DNA of 36,243 nucleotides from positions 1 through 36,243 of IMG/VR virus record IMGVR_UViG_3300024518_000371; one strand, given 5' to 3'. The stretch's first letter is position 1. The number at the start of each line of letters is the position of its first letter. This document shows positions 24,528 through 32,418 of this stretch, piece by piece. This DNA comes from a virus. A program made the position numbers and the translations under genes. The notes beneath the pieces were generated by a model. The model did not search any database. It saw only the letters and a program-made list of their open reading frames with translations, and was not told the DNA's origin.

Positions 24528-26960
24528 TTACCTAGGATCGAACGCACCTAAGCCAAAACCTTGGCCCATTACGTCATTTCCTGCGGATTCAAAGTTTTTA
24601 GGCGGTAGATCGTTCTTTCTTTGGGCGATCATTTCGCTTTGTTGAGTACCTTGTATCCTAGTTCTTTGATCTTTACGATCTTCTACTTCTTTTTCTTTAG
24701 ATTTAGCTCCCTCTACTTCTATACCTTTTAATTGCATATTGTATTGGAATTCTAACGCCATTAATTCTTTCTTAGCATTAACCTCGATGCTTATTCTTTT
24801 TTCTTCTATACCTGCTTTAAGTTGCTCCAATTGCGCCTTAGTCTGGAACATAGCTTGATCTTTATCCACTTCTGCTTGGGCCGCCACTTGCTGCGCCTGC
24901 GCGTTAGCTTGAGCTTGTGCTTGTATATTAGCTTGCTGTTCTGCCTGTAATCTTTCTTGTCTTTTCTTTTGTTTAACCTTAAGCAGTTGGTTGGCTAGCT
25001 TAAGATTTTTTACCTCACGAATATCTATAGCGTCGGAAAGATCTATGCTACCCTGTTGCAATGCAACTTGAATATTGTTTTCTAATGTAGCTTTTTCTTC
25101 TTCGTCAGGCATTAATTCTAGCATTATGCCAAAGTCGTGCATATACAAGTCTGACATTTCCTCAAGAATACCTACATTAAATTTACCTATTTTGGTTATA
25201 AACGCTTCTTTAGCTGGGTGATACTCTATTATATCTGATATTCTTAAAGATAAGCACTCGCAAAGTTCTCTTGTCAAATATAAACCTGAATCTAATATAT
25301 GCCTTGTTGCAGTGTTTGAATTTGCTGCTGCTAATTTTTGCACCCCTACTAATGCTCTAGAGTCTGGCGTAGACCCGTCTCTCGCCTCGTTTAGTCCGGT
25401 TACATCCCTTATCATTTGCAGATAATAGTTGTAAGTTGCAATTAATGTTTGTAGTTTTTGTCCTCCGCCTCCGGTTGGCACTTCTTGTATAGGCACTTTA
25501 CCGGGATTCATATCGCCTTCCTGTGTAAATGATCTACCTATTATAGAACCTGTTTGAAAAAACATATTTAATGCTTCTTGCGGATTGTAGTTTGTTCCAT
25601 TACCTAGGTCTACTTCATTGATACCATCAGCATCAAGATATACTCCGTCAGGTATCATTCTTTGAAGCACCTGTTGTAATTTCAAGTGAGTCAATTGTAC
25701 CATATCGGCAAACCCTGTACATTTACTTACTAATGATTCTATTTTACCCTTATACATTCTAGGGGCAGTAATAGCGTAATTCATTTTAACCTTAGATACA
25801 TCACTTTTAGGGCGCATCATATTCTTTGCCATTTCCCACTTAAGCATTATATCTGTACCAACAATCATAACACCTTCATAAAGCACCTCAAGAGATCTTG
25901 ACATTTTGCCAAACTGCTCTTCCAGCATTTCTACCGGTGGATCAAATTGATCGTCGCGTACTATTATTTTCGTAGCGCCTGTTGCAGTTTCTTTGACCTT
26001 ATACACCTCATTCATATACGTTTTATAATTAAAGTATAAAACCTGTATAACGTTTGAGTCCCTGTTGTTGTTGTATTGATTGCCTACATTCTGATCAAAT
26101 ACACCATAATTTTGTGTCCCTTGCTGTTGGATTTTTTCTAATTGATCCTGCGTTAAGTTAGGGAATTGCTTTTTAATTTCATTTATTGGTACAAACCTAA
26201 CTTCTCCCGCGTAATATATGTCCTGAAAGTAAGGATCTTCTGTGTATGAATATACTAAATAAGCTGGATCCACATAATCAATCGTTACTCCTTCTGATTC
26301 TGAAAAGTTATTTTTTACGCAACCAATACCTAATGTTACCAAATCTAGGTAAGTTCTTCTTTTTGTTAAGTCATACCTGTTTTCGTCCAGCAGTGTGTTA
26401 AGCGCGGTTTCTTCTGCTATTTCTATACCTTGCTTATAAGTAAGCTGCATGTGTATATCTAGCTCTTCTTGAGAATCTGGTAAACTTTCGGGAGGATTTT
26501 CAAAAAGATTAATACCAAAATTTTCTTGGGCAAAGTTGTTTAGCTCTTCTGTTTGCTTGTCTCTTATAATAGACTCCATATAAGCAGTCCTCTTGCTTAC
26601 TCCATACGGATCTTGCGAATAAGTGGTAATATCAAAAGATCTATCCGCGATGCCATTAACAACTATATCAACAAACTTTGATAATATTGGAGGCGGCTTC
26701 CAGTCTAAGTTTAAATAAGATAAATCACCATTTATGGAAAGTTCATCTTTATATTTCTGCACTGGCTGCTCCCCCCTTGAATATAGCCTTAATGTATGAA
26801 AAGAATTTTGATTACTTCTAAAGCGAGTTACGCCTGAGTTGCTGCTGAACCATTCATTTTGAATCGCTCTACCAACTCTCAATCCGTAATCTTGAGAAGC
26901 TTTCTCCTGATCACTTACCACCTGGCTAGGGAAAAAACTATTTGTTACGCTATTCGCCAT
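24528..26960 (-). CDS. Portal protein, 810 aa
   Basis: The portal is the dodecameric ring at one capsid vertex through which DNA is pumped. It is placed here by its position 1 nt after the terminase, by its length, and by typical segments: YSRGEQPVQKYKDELSINGD, LNLDWKPPPILSKFVDIVVN, IDYVDPAYLVYSYTEDPYFQ, and a long central clip/wing region. Beyond about residue 670 it has a Gln/Ala-rich coiled coil (QAEQQANIQAQAQANAQAQQ and following), consistent with a barrel-forming helix that extends into the head. It ends GQGFGLGAFDPR. The size and C-terminal helix resemble crAss-like and P22-type portals. No frameshift or truncation is seen. Confidence 0.88.
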   Translation of the reverse strand: MANSVTNSFFPSQVVSDQEKASQDYGLRVGRAIQNEWFSSNSGVTRFRSNQNSFHTLRLYSRGEQPVQKYKDELSINGDLSYLNLDWKPPPILSKFVDIVVNGIADRSFDITTYSQDPYGVSKRTAYMESIIRDKQTEELNNFAQENFGINLFENPPESLPDSQEELDIHMQLTYKQGIEIAEETALNTLLDENRYDLTKRRTYLDLVTLGIGCVKNNFSESEGVTIDYVDPAYLVYSYTEDPYFQDIYYAGEVRFVPINEIKKQFPNLTQDQLEKIQQQGTQNYGVFDQNVGNQYNNNRDSNVIQVLYFNYKTYMNEVYKVKETATGATKIIVRDDQFDPPVEMLEEQFGKMSRSLEVLYEGVMIVGTDIMLKWEMAKNMMRPKSDVSKVKMNYAITAPRMYKGKIESLVSKCTGFADMVQLTHLKLQQVLQRMIPDGVYLDADGINEVDLGNGTNYNPQEALNMFFQTGSIIGRSFTQEGDMNPGKVPIQEVPTGGGGQKLQTLIATYNYYLQMIRDVTGLNEARDGSTPDSRALVGVQKLAAANSNTATRHILDSGLYLTRELCECLSLRISDIIEYHPAKEAFITKIGKFNVGILEEMSDLYMHDFGIMLELMPDEEEKATLENNIQVALQQGSIDLSDAIDIREVKNLKLANQLLKVKQKKRQERLQAEQQANIQAQAQANAQAQQVAAQAEVDKDQAMFQTKAQLEQLKAGIEEKRISIEVNAKKELMALEFQYNMQLKGIEVEGAKSKEKEVEDRKDQRTRIQGTQQSEMIAQRKNDLPPKNFESAGNDVMGQGFGLGAFDPR

Positions 26961-26961
26961 A

Positions 26962-29175
26962 TTATTTTTTTATTATTTTTGATGCCGTACCCTCGTGAGA
27001 GTATTTTGCAAATCTTAAATTAACAACTTGCCTTTGTATTTTATTACTTGGCCTATATAAATCTTTGTTACAAGCCATTATAGCTAAACCAGAACTAATA
27101 GCAGCATCAAATTTTGTCCTATTATTTATATCAAATTTAGACCAATCGTTTAATGTTTCGTTAAAGTACATCGTTCCATACTGGCCTTCTTCATTTAAAC
27201 CAACGTGTCTGTCTATATACATTTCAATAGCTGCCGCGTGAGCTTGTTTTATATCCTCACTTGAGTTTGGTATTCCACCAATTTCTTTCTCTGTTACCGA
27301 CAACTTGTTCCAAAGCTTATCTGGCCTATTCATTGAGTACCCGCGATAGCCTCTTCTTTTAAAATAATATAAAAGCCTAGGCTTATTATTTTCGCATAGT
27401 AAGGGCATACCGTAAAATACACATGCCATTAGCACATCTTCAAAAAACATTTCTGCTGTTTGCGGTCTTGCTACATATTCCAGAAAGAAAGTACTCGGTG
27501 GGGCATCTTCCATACTAAATTTAGTTAACCCGTGCAAAGCACCCTTAGATCCTCTTCCGTCTGTCGTTCCAGATATATCATAACTATCGCAACCGAAAGC
27601 GCCCATGTGTTCATTGCCTGGATACTTTATACCATTACGTGTAGTTTGCCTATTTTGAATATTATAACTAGGTGTCCAAGAAATTAAAAATCTACCTTGA
27701 GGGTTTGGATTAAATATTACTTTCGTGTCTTTAACACCGTGTTCCCACTGGAAGCTTCCTCTTGTTAGGACATTACTGTTGCCTAAGTCTTCGTTATAAT
27801 CTATTTGTTCGTATATTTTTGCTAAATTAAATATACTATTTTTTGTTTCGTCTCTGAACGCGTGTTCCTCTGTTCTAGGGAATTGTCTGTAAAACTCATT
27901 TAGAGCGTCCTGGTCGCCTTTTAATCCATCTACCTCATTATTCCAGTGCTCAATGACTCCGACTTCTATAACGTCTCCGTGTGGCCCCACGGTGCCTTCT
28001 GGCGGCTTATTAAATACCGGATGTCCGTATTCGTCAATAAAACCTTCGTAATTCCATTCCATAGGAATAAACAAAGAATACAATCCAGACTTTGTTTGCC
28101 CGTTTGCATTTCTCTTTGTTACATCAGAACTATTATATAGTTTCTTAAAGTTTTCTCCTCCTTTGTCTAAAGCATTTGATGTTGATCCCATCATACACTT
28201 GCCTATAATTCTACTACCTAGTCTTAAACAAGTTTTAGTTACTCGCCAGTTATTAAGTATATTGTTTGGCCTTTCCCATTTACCGCTTTCGTCGTGTACT
28301 AGTAATTTTAGTTTTTCACCATCGTATGCGTTGTCACCTGTGTTTTTCCAGTCGATTGTGGTATCGAGCCCGATAATGTCTTCCGTTGCGGCGTTAGAGT
28401 CGAGCTTCTTTCTTGTAAACTTTGATGCGGGAACTCTGTAGGCGAGTTCTGTTTTGGGACGGTCCATTCCGTCTTGTATTGGTTTAAAGAAGAATGGATA
28501 GTTAATCGATATTGGTACAACTTTGTCTGTAAACATCTTCTTTGCATCACCCCCAGATTTGGACAGTATTCCAAATCGAGCATCTGAAGATATTGTTGCT
28601 TGGTTAACAGTCTCGCCGGAAGCCATAAAAGAAAATCCAGATCGTCTATTTTTGAGGTAGGACATTCCGTAACATCTTTTGTCTGCTTTACAAGCTTCCC
28701 AGAATATATAGAATAATCTGTTTGATTCTCTAAAGTCAGGTTGCCCAACGTCAATCTTGGACCACTGCAAGTACATAAAGTGAGTACCAGTAATGTAAGT
28801 AGCCACGCCTTTATTATTGAACCAATGACCCTCCTCTCTTTTTCTAAATTGTTCATCTATATATTTTTCCCAAGTTTCTTTAAATTCATTTGGATAATCG
28901 CGCCAATCAAATATACTGTTAATACTCTTTAGCTCTTTAGGATATTCTTCCGGTGTCCATTTGCTGGTTTCTTTACTTACTTTAGCAGGCTCAGCCGGCA
29001 AAGCAATTTTTAAACCTTGTATATTGTATATTTCCCCTATTTTACCTGTTCTGCTTATAACAACAACGTCGTGTTCTTTGTTATATCCATATTCCCATTT
29101 TCTACTTCTATTTAATCTAGATATAGTATTTGGCTTAATAGGTGTTATTATACTGTATAGATCCTGCGTATACAT
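26962..29175 (-). CDS. terL: Terminase large subunit (packaging ATPase/nuclease), 737 aa
   Basis: This motor protein pumps DNA into the prohead through the portal and cuts the concatemer. The ATPase motifs are: a divergent Walker A-like KNRRSGFS at residues 175-182, Walker B LLVHDE at 291-296, and a coupling motif GSTSNALDKGG at 330-340. Nuclease candidates are D530 (GAFGCDSYD), E595 (LLCENNKPR) and D690 (TKFDAAISSGLAIMA), the acidic triad pattern of RNase H-like terminase nucleases. The 737 aa are longer than many terminases, mainly through an N-terminal extension of about 90 residues. The start ATG at 29175 overlaps the preceding stop by one base (TAATG). The portal follows 1 nt later. The non-standard Walker A (no GKT/S) is typical of some phage terminases. 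Confidence 0.92.
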   Translation of the reverse strand: MYTQDLYSIITPIKPNTISRLNRSRKWEYGYNKEHDVVVISRTGKIGEIYNIQGLKIALPAEPAKVSKETSKWTPEEYPKELKSINSIFDWRDYPNEFKETWEKYIDEQFRKREEGHWFNNKGVATYITGTHFMYLQWSKIDVGQPDFRESNRLFYIFWEACKADKRCYGMSYLKNRRSGFSFMASGETVNQATISSDARFGILSKSGGDAKKMFTDKVVPISINYPFFFKPIQDGMDRPKTELAYRVPASKFTRKKLDSNAATEDIIGLDTTIDWKNTGDNAYDGEKLKLLVHDESGKWERPNNILNNWRVTKTCLRLGSRIIGKCMMGSTSNALDKGGENFKKLYNSSDVTKRNANGQTKSGLYSLFIPMEWNYEGFIDEYGHPVFNKPPEGTVGPHGDVIEVGVIEHWNNEVDGLKGDQDALNEFYRQFPRTEEHAFRDETKNSIFNLAKIYEQIDYNEDLGNSNVLTRGSFQWEHGVKDTKVIFNPNPQGRFLISWTPSYNIQNRQTTRNGIKYPGNEHMGAFGCDSYDISGTTDGRGSKGALHGLTKFSMEDAPPSTFFLEYVARPQTAEMFFEDVLMACVFYGMPLLCENNKPRLLYYFKRRGYRGYSMNRPDKLWNKLSVTEKEIGGIPNSSEDIKQAHAAAIEMYIDRHVGLNEEGQYGTMYFNETLNDWSKFDINNRTKFDAAISSGLAIMACNKDLYRPSNKIQRQVVNLRFAKYSHEGTASKIIKK

Positions 29176-29450
29176 TACTTAGATCTTTTTTCAGCAAAGC
29201 CTTTGAAGTCTTTTTTTTCAGCTTCTTCTTTTGGCTTACCATCTAAAGCTCTTTGCTCGTCATTAATACGATTTAGGATTTCGAAAGCATCGAATATAGC
29301 TAGCTTTTTTGTAGCCGCTGCATTCTTAAGCCTGTCTGCTGATATGTCGTCGTCTGAATCCACGATAGCTTCTTTAGCTACCTTTATTAATTCTTCAACT
29401 GCTTTCTGCCCAGCTAGGATTATATTCCTCTTCGTTTCCTTTATGTCCAT
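29175..29450 (-). CDS. Small protein before terminase, candidate terminase small subunit, 91 aa
   Basis: This is a helical protein: KRNIILAGQKAVEELIKVAK, an acidic DSDDD linker, LKNAAATKKLAIFDAFEILN, then a charged tail ending FKGFAEKRSK. It has no recognised DNA-binding motif. Its position immediately upstream of terL, with a TAATG stop-start overlap, is where small terminase subunits usually lie. Small terminases are typically helical and form rings that recognise phage DNA. The start at 29450 has the AATTATGG context common in this window but lies 56 nt inside the preceding gene. The function is inference from position. Confidence 0.7.
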   Translation of the reverse strand: MDIKETKRNIILAGQKAVEELIKVAKEAIVDSDDDISADRLKNAAATKKLAIFDAFEILNRINDEQRALDGKPKEEAEKKDFKGFAEKRSK

Positions 29451-29988
29451 AATTGATTGTAATTGAATTGGTGGGTACTCGGTATAACCTCTGCCCTTCT
29501 ATAATAAACTCGTATTCTGATGTAGGTACAAATCCTACTATATTATCTACTTCTAAGCCGCAAGTACAATATTTAACCACGCCTATCAGTGGCTTTTCTT
29601 TTTCAATAGAAAACATTTTAGTTTCCTTGATTGGGGCAACAAAACAAAAACCTTCTAAAGCTTTCCATTCGCCGTCTCTTTTGTATGCGTATATCTGATC
29701 CGGCTGTGCCAAATAAGTTTCTTCTGTTAAATAGCTTTTACTATTTTTTTCTTCACCTCTTACATCTCTGAATCTTCTAAACACATTGTGATGTAATATT
29801 ACTTCATCTCCTTCTCTAAGTTCTTGGTATTTTTTAGCTAATGGTAAACTTAGTATAACCCCTATTCTATTTGAATACTCGTGGTTTTGTAACTCAGTGT
29901 TTAATAGTAATTCTTGTCCTTCAATTGTAGTCTGTCCTGTCGTTCTGCCTCCTTGTGGTGTTACAAGGTAATTAAATACACTTTGCAT
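29395..29988 (-). CDS. Protein with two GroES-like domains, 197 aa
   Basis: The first unit (about residues 20-105) has GQELLLNTELQNHEYSNRIG and then REGDEVILHHN, followed by SYLTEETYLAQPDQIYAY. The second (about 112-180) follows the GroES layout closely: EGFCFVAPIKE (first strand), EKPLIGVVKYCTCG, NIVGFVPTSEYEFIIEGQRL and YRVPTNSITI (last strand). These match the GroES order of strand, loop, 'G-V-V' strand, 'V-G/D-x-V' strand and terminal strand. The protein is therefore probably a co-chaperonin-fold protein, about twice GroES length. It lies about 3.6 kb from the groEL-groES pair. Whether it caps a chaperonin or has a virion role is unknown. A CTCG motif could bind metal. It overlaps the next gene by 56 nt. 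Confidence 0.72.
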   Translation of the reverse strand: MQSVFNYLVTPQGGRTTGQTTIEGQELLLNTELQNHEYSNRIGVILSLPLAKKYQELREGDEVILHHNVFRRFRDVRGEEKNSKSYLTEETYLAQPDQIYAYKRDGEWKALEGFCFVAPIKETKMFSIEKEKPLIGVVKYCTCGLEVDNIVGFVPTSEYEFIIEGQRLYRVPTNSITINYGHKGNEEEYNPSWAESS

Positions 29989-29989
29989 T

Positions 29990-30208
29990 TTACCATGAAA
30001 TATTATATTCTACGGATATTGACATGTTCTTATTGAAATCTTTCCAAGGCATAAGAATATCCCCTTTAGATATATACACAGTGTATTTGTTGTCCTCCTC
30101 TATAATACTATCTATAGTGTGCCCACCGTATACTTCCTGCCCTACAGCATAGTGCATTGCGTCATTCTTATAATCTTTGCCTATACTAATCTTTCTTATT
30201 AACTGCAT
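29990..30208 (-). CDS. Small conserved phage protein, 72 aa
   Basis: The protein begins MQLIRKISIGKDYKNDAMHY and ends WKDFNKNMSISVEYNISW. It is strand-rich with a Gly turn (VGQEVYGGHTIDSI) and KYTVYISKGDILMPWKDF. This type of small protein recurs in marine phages near terminase genes in my recollection, but I know of no function. Its start overlaps the end of the 93-aa gene by 23 nt, and its stop (TGG TAA) lies 1 nt before the start of the tandem GroES-like gene. That close packing supports co-translation. Confidence 0.7.
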   Translation of the reverse strand: MQLIRKISIGKDYKNDAMHYAVGQEVYGGHTIDSIIEEDNKYTVYISKGDILMPWKDFNKNMSISVEYNISW

Positions 30209-30467
30209 TTTCTGTAAATTTACCAGTATTAAGATCGATGCTTACGTCCCCGTATTTAGAGGCAAGTATTTTTTGAGTGCTTTCTACTTCTTTAGTGAAT
30301 AATAATATTTCGGCTAGAAGTTTAGCCTTGTGTGCTTCAAGCCCACCTATTTGCATTTGTGTTTCGTTTACACGATTTACAGCTTCTCGCAATTCATTTA
30401 ATTCAGATTCGCTGAGCTGGTTATCTTTAACAACTTCAAACTCTGTGTAGTCTTTTTCTTTTTTCAT
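30186..30467 (-). CDS. Small coiled-coil phage protein, 93 aa
   Basis: The protein is mostly helical: SESELNELREAVNRVNETQM, then QIGGLEAHKAKLLAEILLFT. It continues VESTQKILASKYGDVSIDLN and ends TENAVNKKD. The heptad-like pattern of hydrophobic residues suggests a coiled coil with a short beta tail (KYGDVSIDLNTGKF). It is similar in build to small conserved proteins near phage packaging modules. The function is unknown. It overlaps the downstream 72-aa gene by 23 nt and follows the 46-aa CxC gene by 17 nt. Confidence 0.72.
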   Translation of the reverse strand: MKKEKDYTEFEVVKDNQLSESELNELREAVNRVNETQMQIGGLEAHKAKLLAEILLFTKEVESTQKILASKYGDVSIDLNTGKFTENAVNKKD

Positions 30468-30484
30468 TTAATTAAATTTAATTG

Positions 30485-30625
30485 TTACTTATATGGAAAC
30501 ATCTTGTTTAATGTTTTTTTTCTTTTATTACAACCGCAATCCCAGGGTAAAGCCTTAACAGCTTTTTTAATTCCGGTTACGGTTGTAATTTTTTCTATTG
30601 TATCTCCTAGTCCTTTTGCTTTCAC
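30485..30625 (-). CDS. Small GTG-initiated CxC protein, 46 aa
   Basis: I translated this by hand. The protein begins MKAKGLGDTIEKITTVTGIK, continues KAVKALPWDCGCNKRKKTLN and ends KMFPYK. The GTG at 30625-30623 overlaps the preceding gene's TGA as GTGA, the same 4-nt coupling seen elsewhere in the window as ATGA, which fixes the start. The 'GLGDTIEKIT...TGIKK...DCGCNKRKxxLNxxFPY' layout recurs in small proteins of marine Bacteroidetes phages in my recollection. A D-C-G-C-x-x-R/K motif suggests metal or nucleic-acid binding, but no function is known. It is easily missed because it is short and lacks ATG. Confidence 0.8.
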   Translation of the reverse strand: MKAKGLGDTIEKITTVTGIKKAVKALPWDCGCNKRKKTLNKMFPYK

Positions 30626-31572
30626 TTTTTAAAGTACTTCATTTTCATAGGTGATTTCTTTTTAAAGAAACCTGTGTTTTTCATTTTAGCTACACCCTTG
30701 CCGGCATTTTTTTGCTCATCTCTAGTCAAGCTTCCTGCAGAATCCTCAACATCTTGAAGCCTTGTTTTTTGCGATGTGTCAAATGCGGATTGGCCCTGAG
30801 CAGATTGAGTTGTTGCATTTAGCATTTCAGACTTTGCAACTTTATTAACGTCTTCAGCCTGCTTCTTTTTTCTAGCTCTTCTTTGATCTTTTGCGGAAAG
30901 GTCTTCACCGCCCTTGGCGAGGCGAGCTGCCCTGTCTTCTTTTCTTTGATACTTTTTTTCATTGCGAGCTGCTACTTTTGCTTTCCTTAAGTTATTACGG
31001 GTGGCGTAAGCACTTGATGCTCTTCCTTCAACTTTTCGGTATATCTTTTTATCAGATGGTACTTCGGTTACTTTGTCTTTACCTTTAACTGTTTTATCAG
31101 GGGTACCTTTTACTGTTGTTGTATTTGCTTCGTCCTTTACTTTCTGGGGTAATGCTTCATATTCATCACACTTAGCTCGCCCATTCGCCGCAATGTATTG
31201 AGGTGAGCAGGCATCATTAGCCGCCCCTACGTAAGGCTTCTTAGTAACTACATCTGGCGTGCCTTCTATGAAAGTATCCTCTCCAGGTGTAACAACTTTT
31301 ATAATAGACCTTGCTGAAAGCTCACCGTTTGGCCCTATTCTGTACTGAGCGTTTTGTGAATTTCCTATTGCTTCATCTGCAGCGTTGGTATCACCTGTTT
31401 TTGCTTGCTTAAAAGGCGAAGACTTCATAGTATACCCTTTCATTTTACTTGGGGAAGGCATAGTGCGAGTCTTGTTATTTCCATCAACTCCAGCCGGTCC
31501 TACATTTAGTAAAGGCTCTTTTGTTTTGAACATACCGCTTTTGACGCGGGCTGTAATTGGTCTATTGTTCAT
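30622..31572 (-). CDS. Basic SP-x-K motif protein, 316 aa
   Basis: I recognise no family. Three SP-x-K motifs are present: SPSK at 40-43, SPFKQ at 52-56 and SPMK at 307-310 near the C-terminus (KKKSPMKMKYFKK). The middle has strand-like phage-type sequence and two cysteines (ACSPQYIAANGRAKCDEY). Residues of about 200-260 are very basic and helical (RNEKKYQRKEDRAARLAKGG; RRARKKKQ). The ORF is open up to 31644, but I use the ATG at 31572. The region above it is low-complexity K/Q sequence that overlaps the end of the preceding gene. With ATG 31572 the overlap is only 11 nt. It is possibly a nucleic-acid-associated or virion cargo protein (inference). Confidence 0.75.
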   Translation of the reverse strand: MNNRPITARVKSGMFKTKEPLLNVGPAGVDGNNKTRTMPSPSKMKGYTMKSSPFKQAKTGDTNAADEAIGNSQNAQYRIGPNGELSARSIIKVVTPGEDTFIEGTPDVVTKKPYVGAANDACSPQYIAANGRAKCDEYEALPQKVKDEANTTTVKGTPDKTVKGKDKVTEVPSDKKIYRKVEGRASSAYATRNNLRKAKVAARNEKKYQRKEDRAARLAKGGEDLSAKDQRRARKKKQAEDVNKVAKSEMLNATTQSAQGQSAFDTSQKTRLQDVEDSAGSLTRDEQKNAGKGVAKMKNTGFFKKKSPMKMKYFKK

Positions 31573-32062
31573 CTGTATCTGTATTTGTTGTTTCTTCTGT
31601 TGTTTCTTCTGTTGTTCCTTCTTCGCCTTCGCCTTCGCCGGCATTGCCGTCAGGTACTTCTGGATATGTAGCGCCTAAGTCAACTACTTCAGGCTCTGGT
31701 TCTAATGTTTTAAATCCATCCGCGACAGCTGCTCCAATATCAGTAAATTTTTTCGCAGAACGCGCTGCGCCATCAACTAAAGCCATATTAATCTTAAGAG
31801 GAGAACTTGATTTACGTGTTATAGGTAAGCTATTAGCTAGATCGCCACTATAGCCATCTTGAAAATAAGCTTCACCTCCGTAAAAGTTTTTCTTTATTTT
31901 AGCCGGACTAGATATTCTTCCAAACCTTTTTTCAGCCCTAGCTAAATTACCCGGCTGATCTCCGCCAACACCTCTTCTTGGGCCAGGCGCTGATTTATCT
32001 TGAAAGCTGTTTTGGTTTTTATATTTAAACCTATTAGCTGATCCTCTAAAATTTAATCCCAT
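31562..32062 (-). CDS. SP-x-K motif protein with internal-virion-like helix, 166 aa
   Basis: No family is recognised. The N-terminal part (1-92) is Gly/Arg/Asn-rich with SPAK at residues 52-55 and SPLK at 87-90. From M93 the sequence reads MALVDGAARSAKKFTDIGAA, closely like the N-terminus of the 367-aa internal virion protein (GAGVAAKKFVDVGAEMMKGL). The C-terminus is an acidic, Thr-rich low-complexity tail (EGEGEEGTTEETTEETTNTD). The internal ATG at 31786 has a good local context (AATATGGC), so a shorter product of 74 aa may also be made. The start at 32062 follows the metallopeptidase-like gene by 2 nt. It is probably virion-associated (inference). Confidence 0.72.
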   Translation of the reverse strand: MGLNFRGSANRFKYKNQNSFQDKSAPGPRRGVGGDQPGNLARAEKRFGRISSPAKIKKNFYGGEAYFQDGYSGDLANSLPITRKSSSPLKINMALVDGAARSAKKFTDIGAAVADGFKTLEPEPEVVDLGATYPEVPDGNAGEGEGEEGTTEETTEETTNTDTDEQ

Positions 32063-32064
32063 AA

Positions 32065-32418
32065 TTATGATTGTTTATATGCTTCGTTTTCCCACTCGAA
32101 ATCAGGATGTCCCTCGTTCATTGTTGCTCTGTCGTATTTTCTAGCAGGCGATTTTGTATCTCGTTTCCAAGTAACAGAATCATCTGAATATTGCAATCTA
32201 CCAGAAGCCATTTGATCCAAATGAACTTTTTCGTGGTTTACGGCATCTTGCACTTTGCTTTCAGGCAAGTCTGAGCTAACAAAAATCGTTCCATCTCTAT
32301 TAGCTTCTGCTTGTACTCCTTCTTCCAAATCGTCTTTTATAATAACGGGTGTGCCAAACTCTGACGTAGCGTCATGCAAACCGAATATTTCAGAATGTGG
32401 CTTTAACCTAAATGCCAT
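32065..32418 (-). CDS. Small HExxH zinc-metallopeptidase-like protein, 117 aa
   Basis: The zincin motif is HEKVH at residues 62-66 in a helix (QDAVNHEKVHLDQMASG). Downstream, EWENEAYKQS offers E110 or E112 as a third zinc ligand, as in gluzincin-type folds. The protein starts MAFRLKPHSEIFGLH, similar to the N-terminus of the next SPAKQ protein (MAFKMNPKSPLL). It carries a variant motif SPARK at 90-94. At 117 aa it is a minimal peptidase domain. The target could be virion or head proteins, but there is no evidence for a substrate. The start ATG immediately follows the previous stop (TAA then ATG), with AAAGGA just upstream. Confidence 0.75.
   Translation of the reverse strand: MAFRLKPHSEIFGLHDATSEFGTPVIIKDDLEEGVQAEANRDGTIFVSSDLPESKVQDAVNHEKVHLDQMASGRLQYSDDSVTWKRDTKSPARKYDRATMNEGHPDFEWENEAYKQS

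Noticed and set aside
28308-28856. 182-aa minus-strand open frame inside the terminase gene
   Set aside because: It overlaps conserved terminase motifs (Walker A to Walker B) in another frame and shows no recognisable protein features.
31580-31640. Simple repeat (TTTCTTCTGTTG-like units) as a phase-variation switch
   Set aside because: Units are multiples of three and encode the acidic tail (TEE/GEG) in frame. There are only two to three copies and no sign of frame change.
31573-31644. Upstream start for the 316-aa gene giving a K/Q-rich 24-aa extension
   Set aside because: The extension is the frame shadow of the repetitive Glu/Thr tail of the preceding gene. ATG 31572 leaves an 11-nt overlap and a normal protein start.
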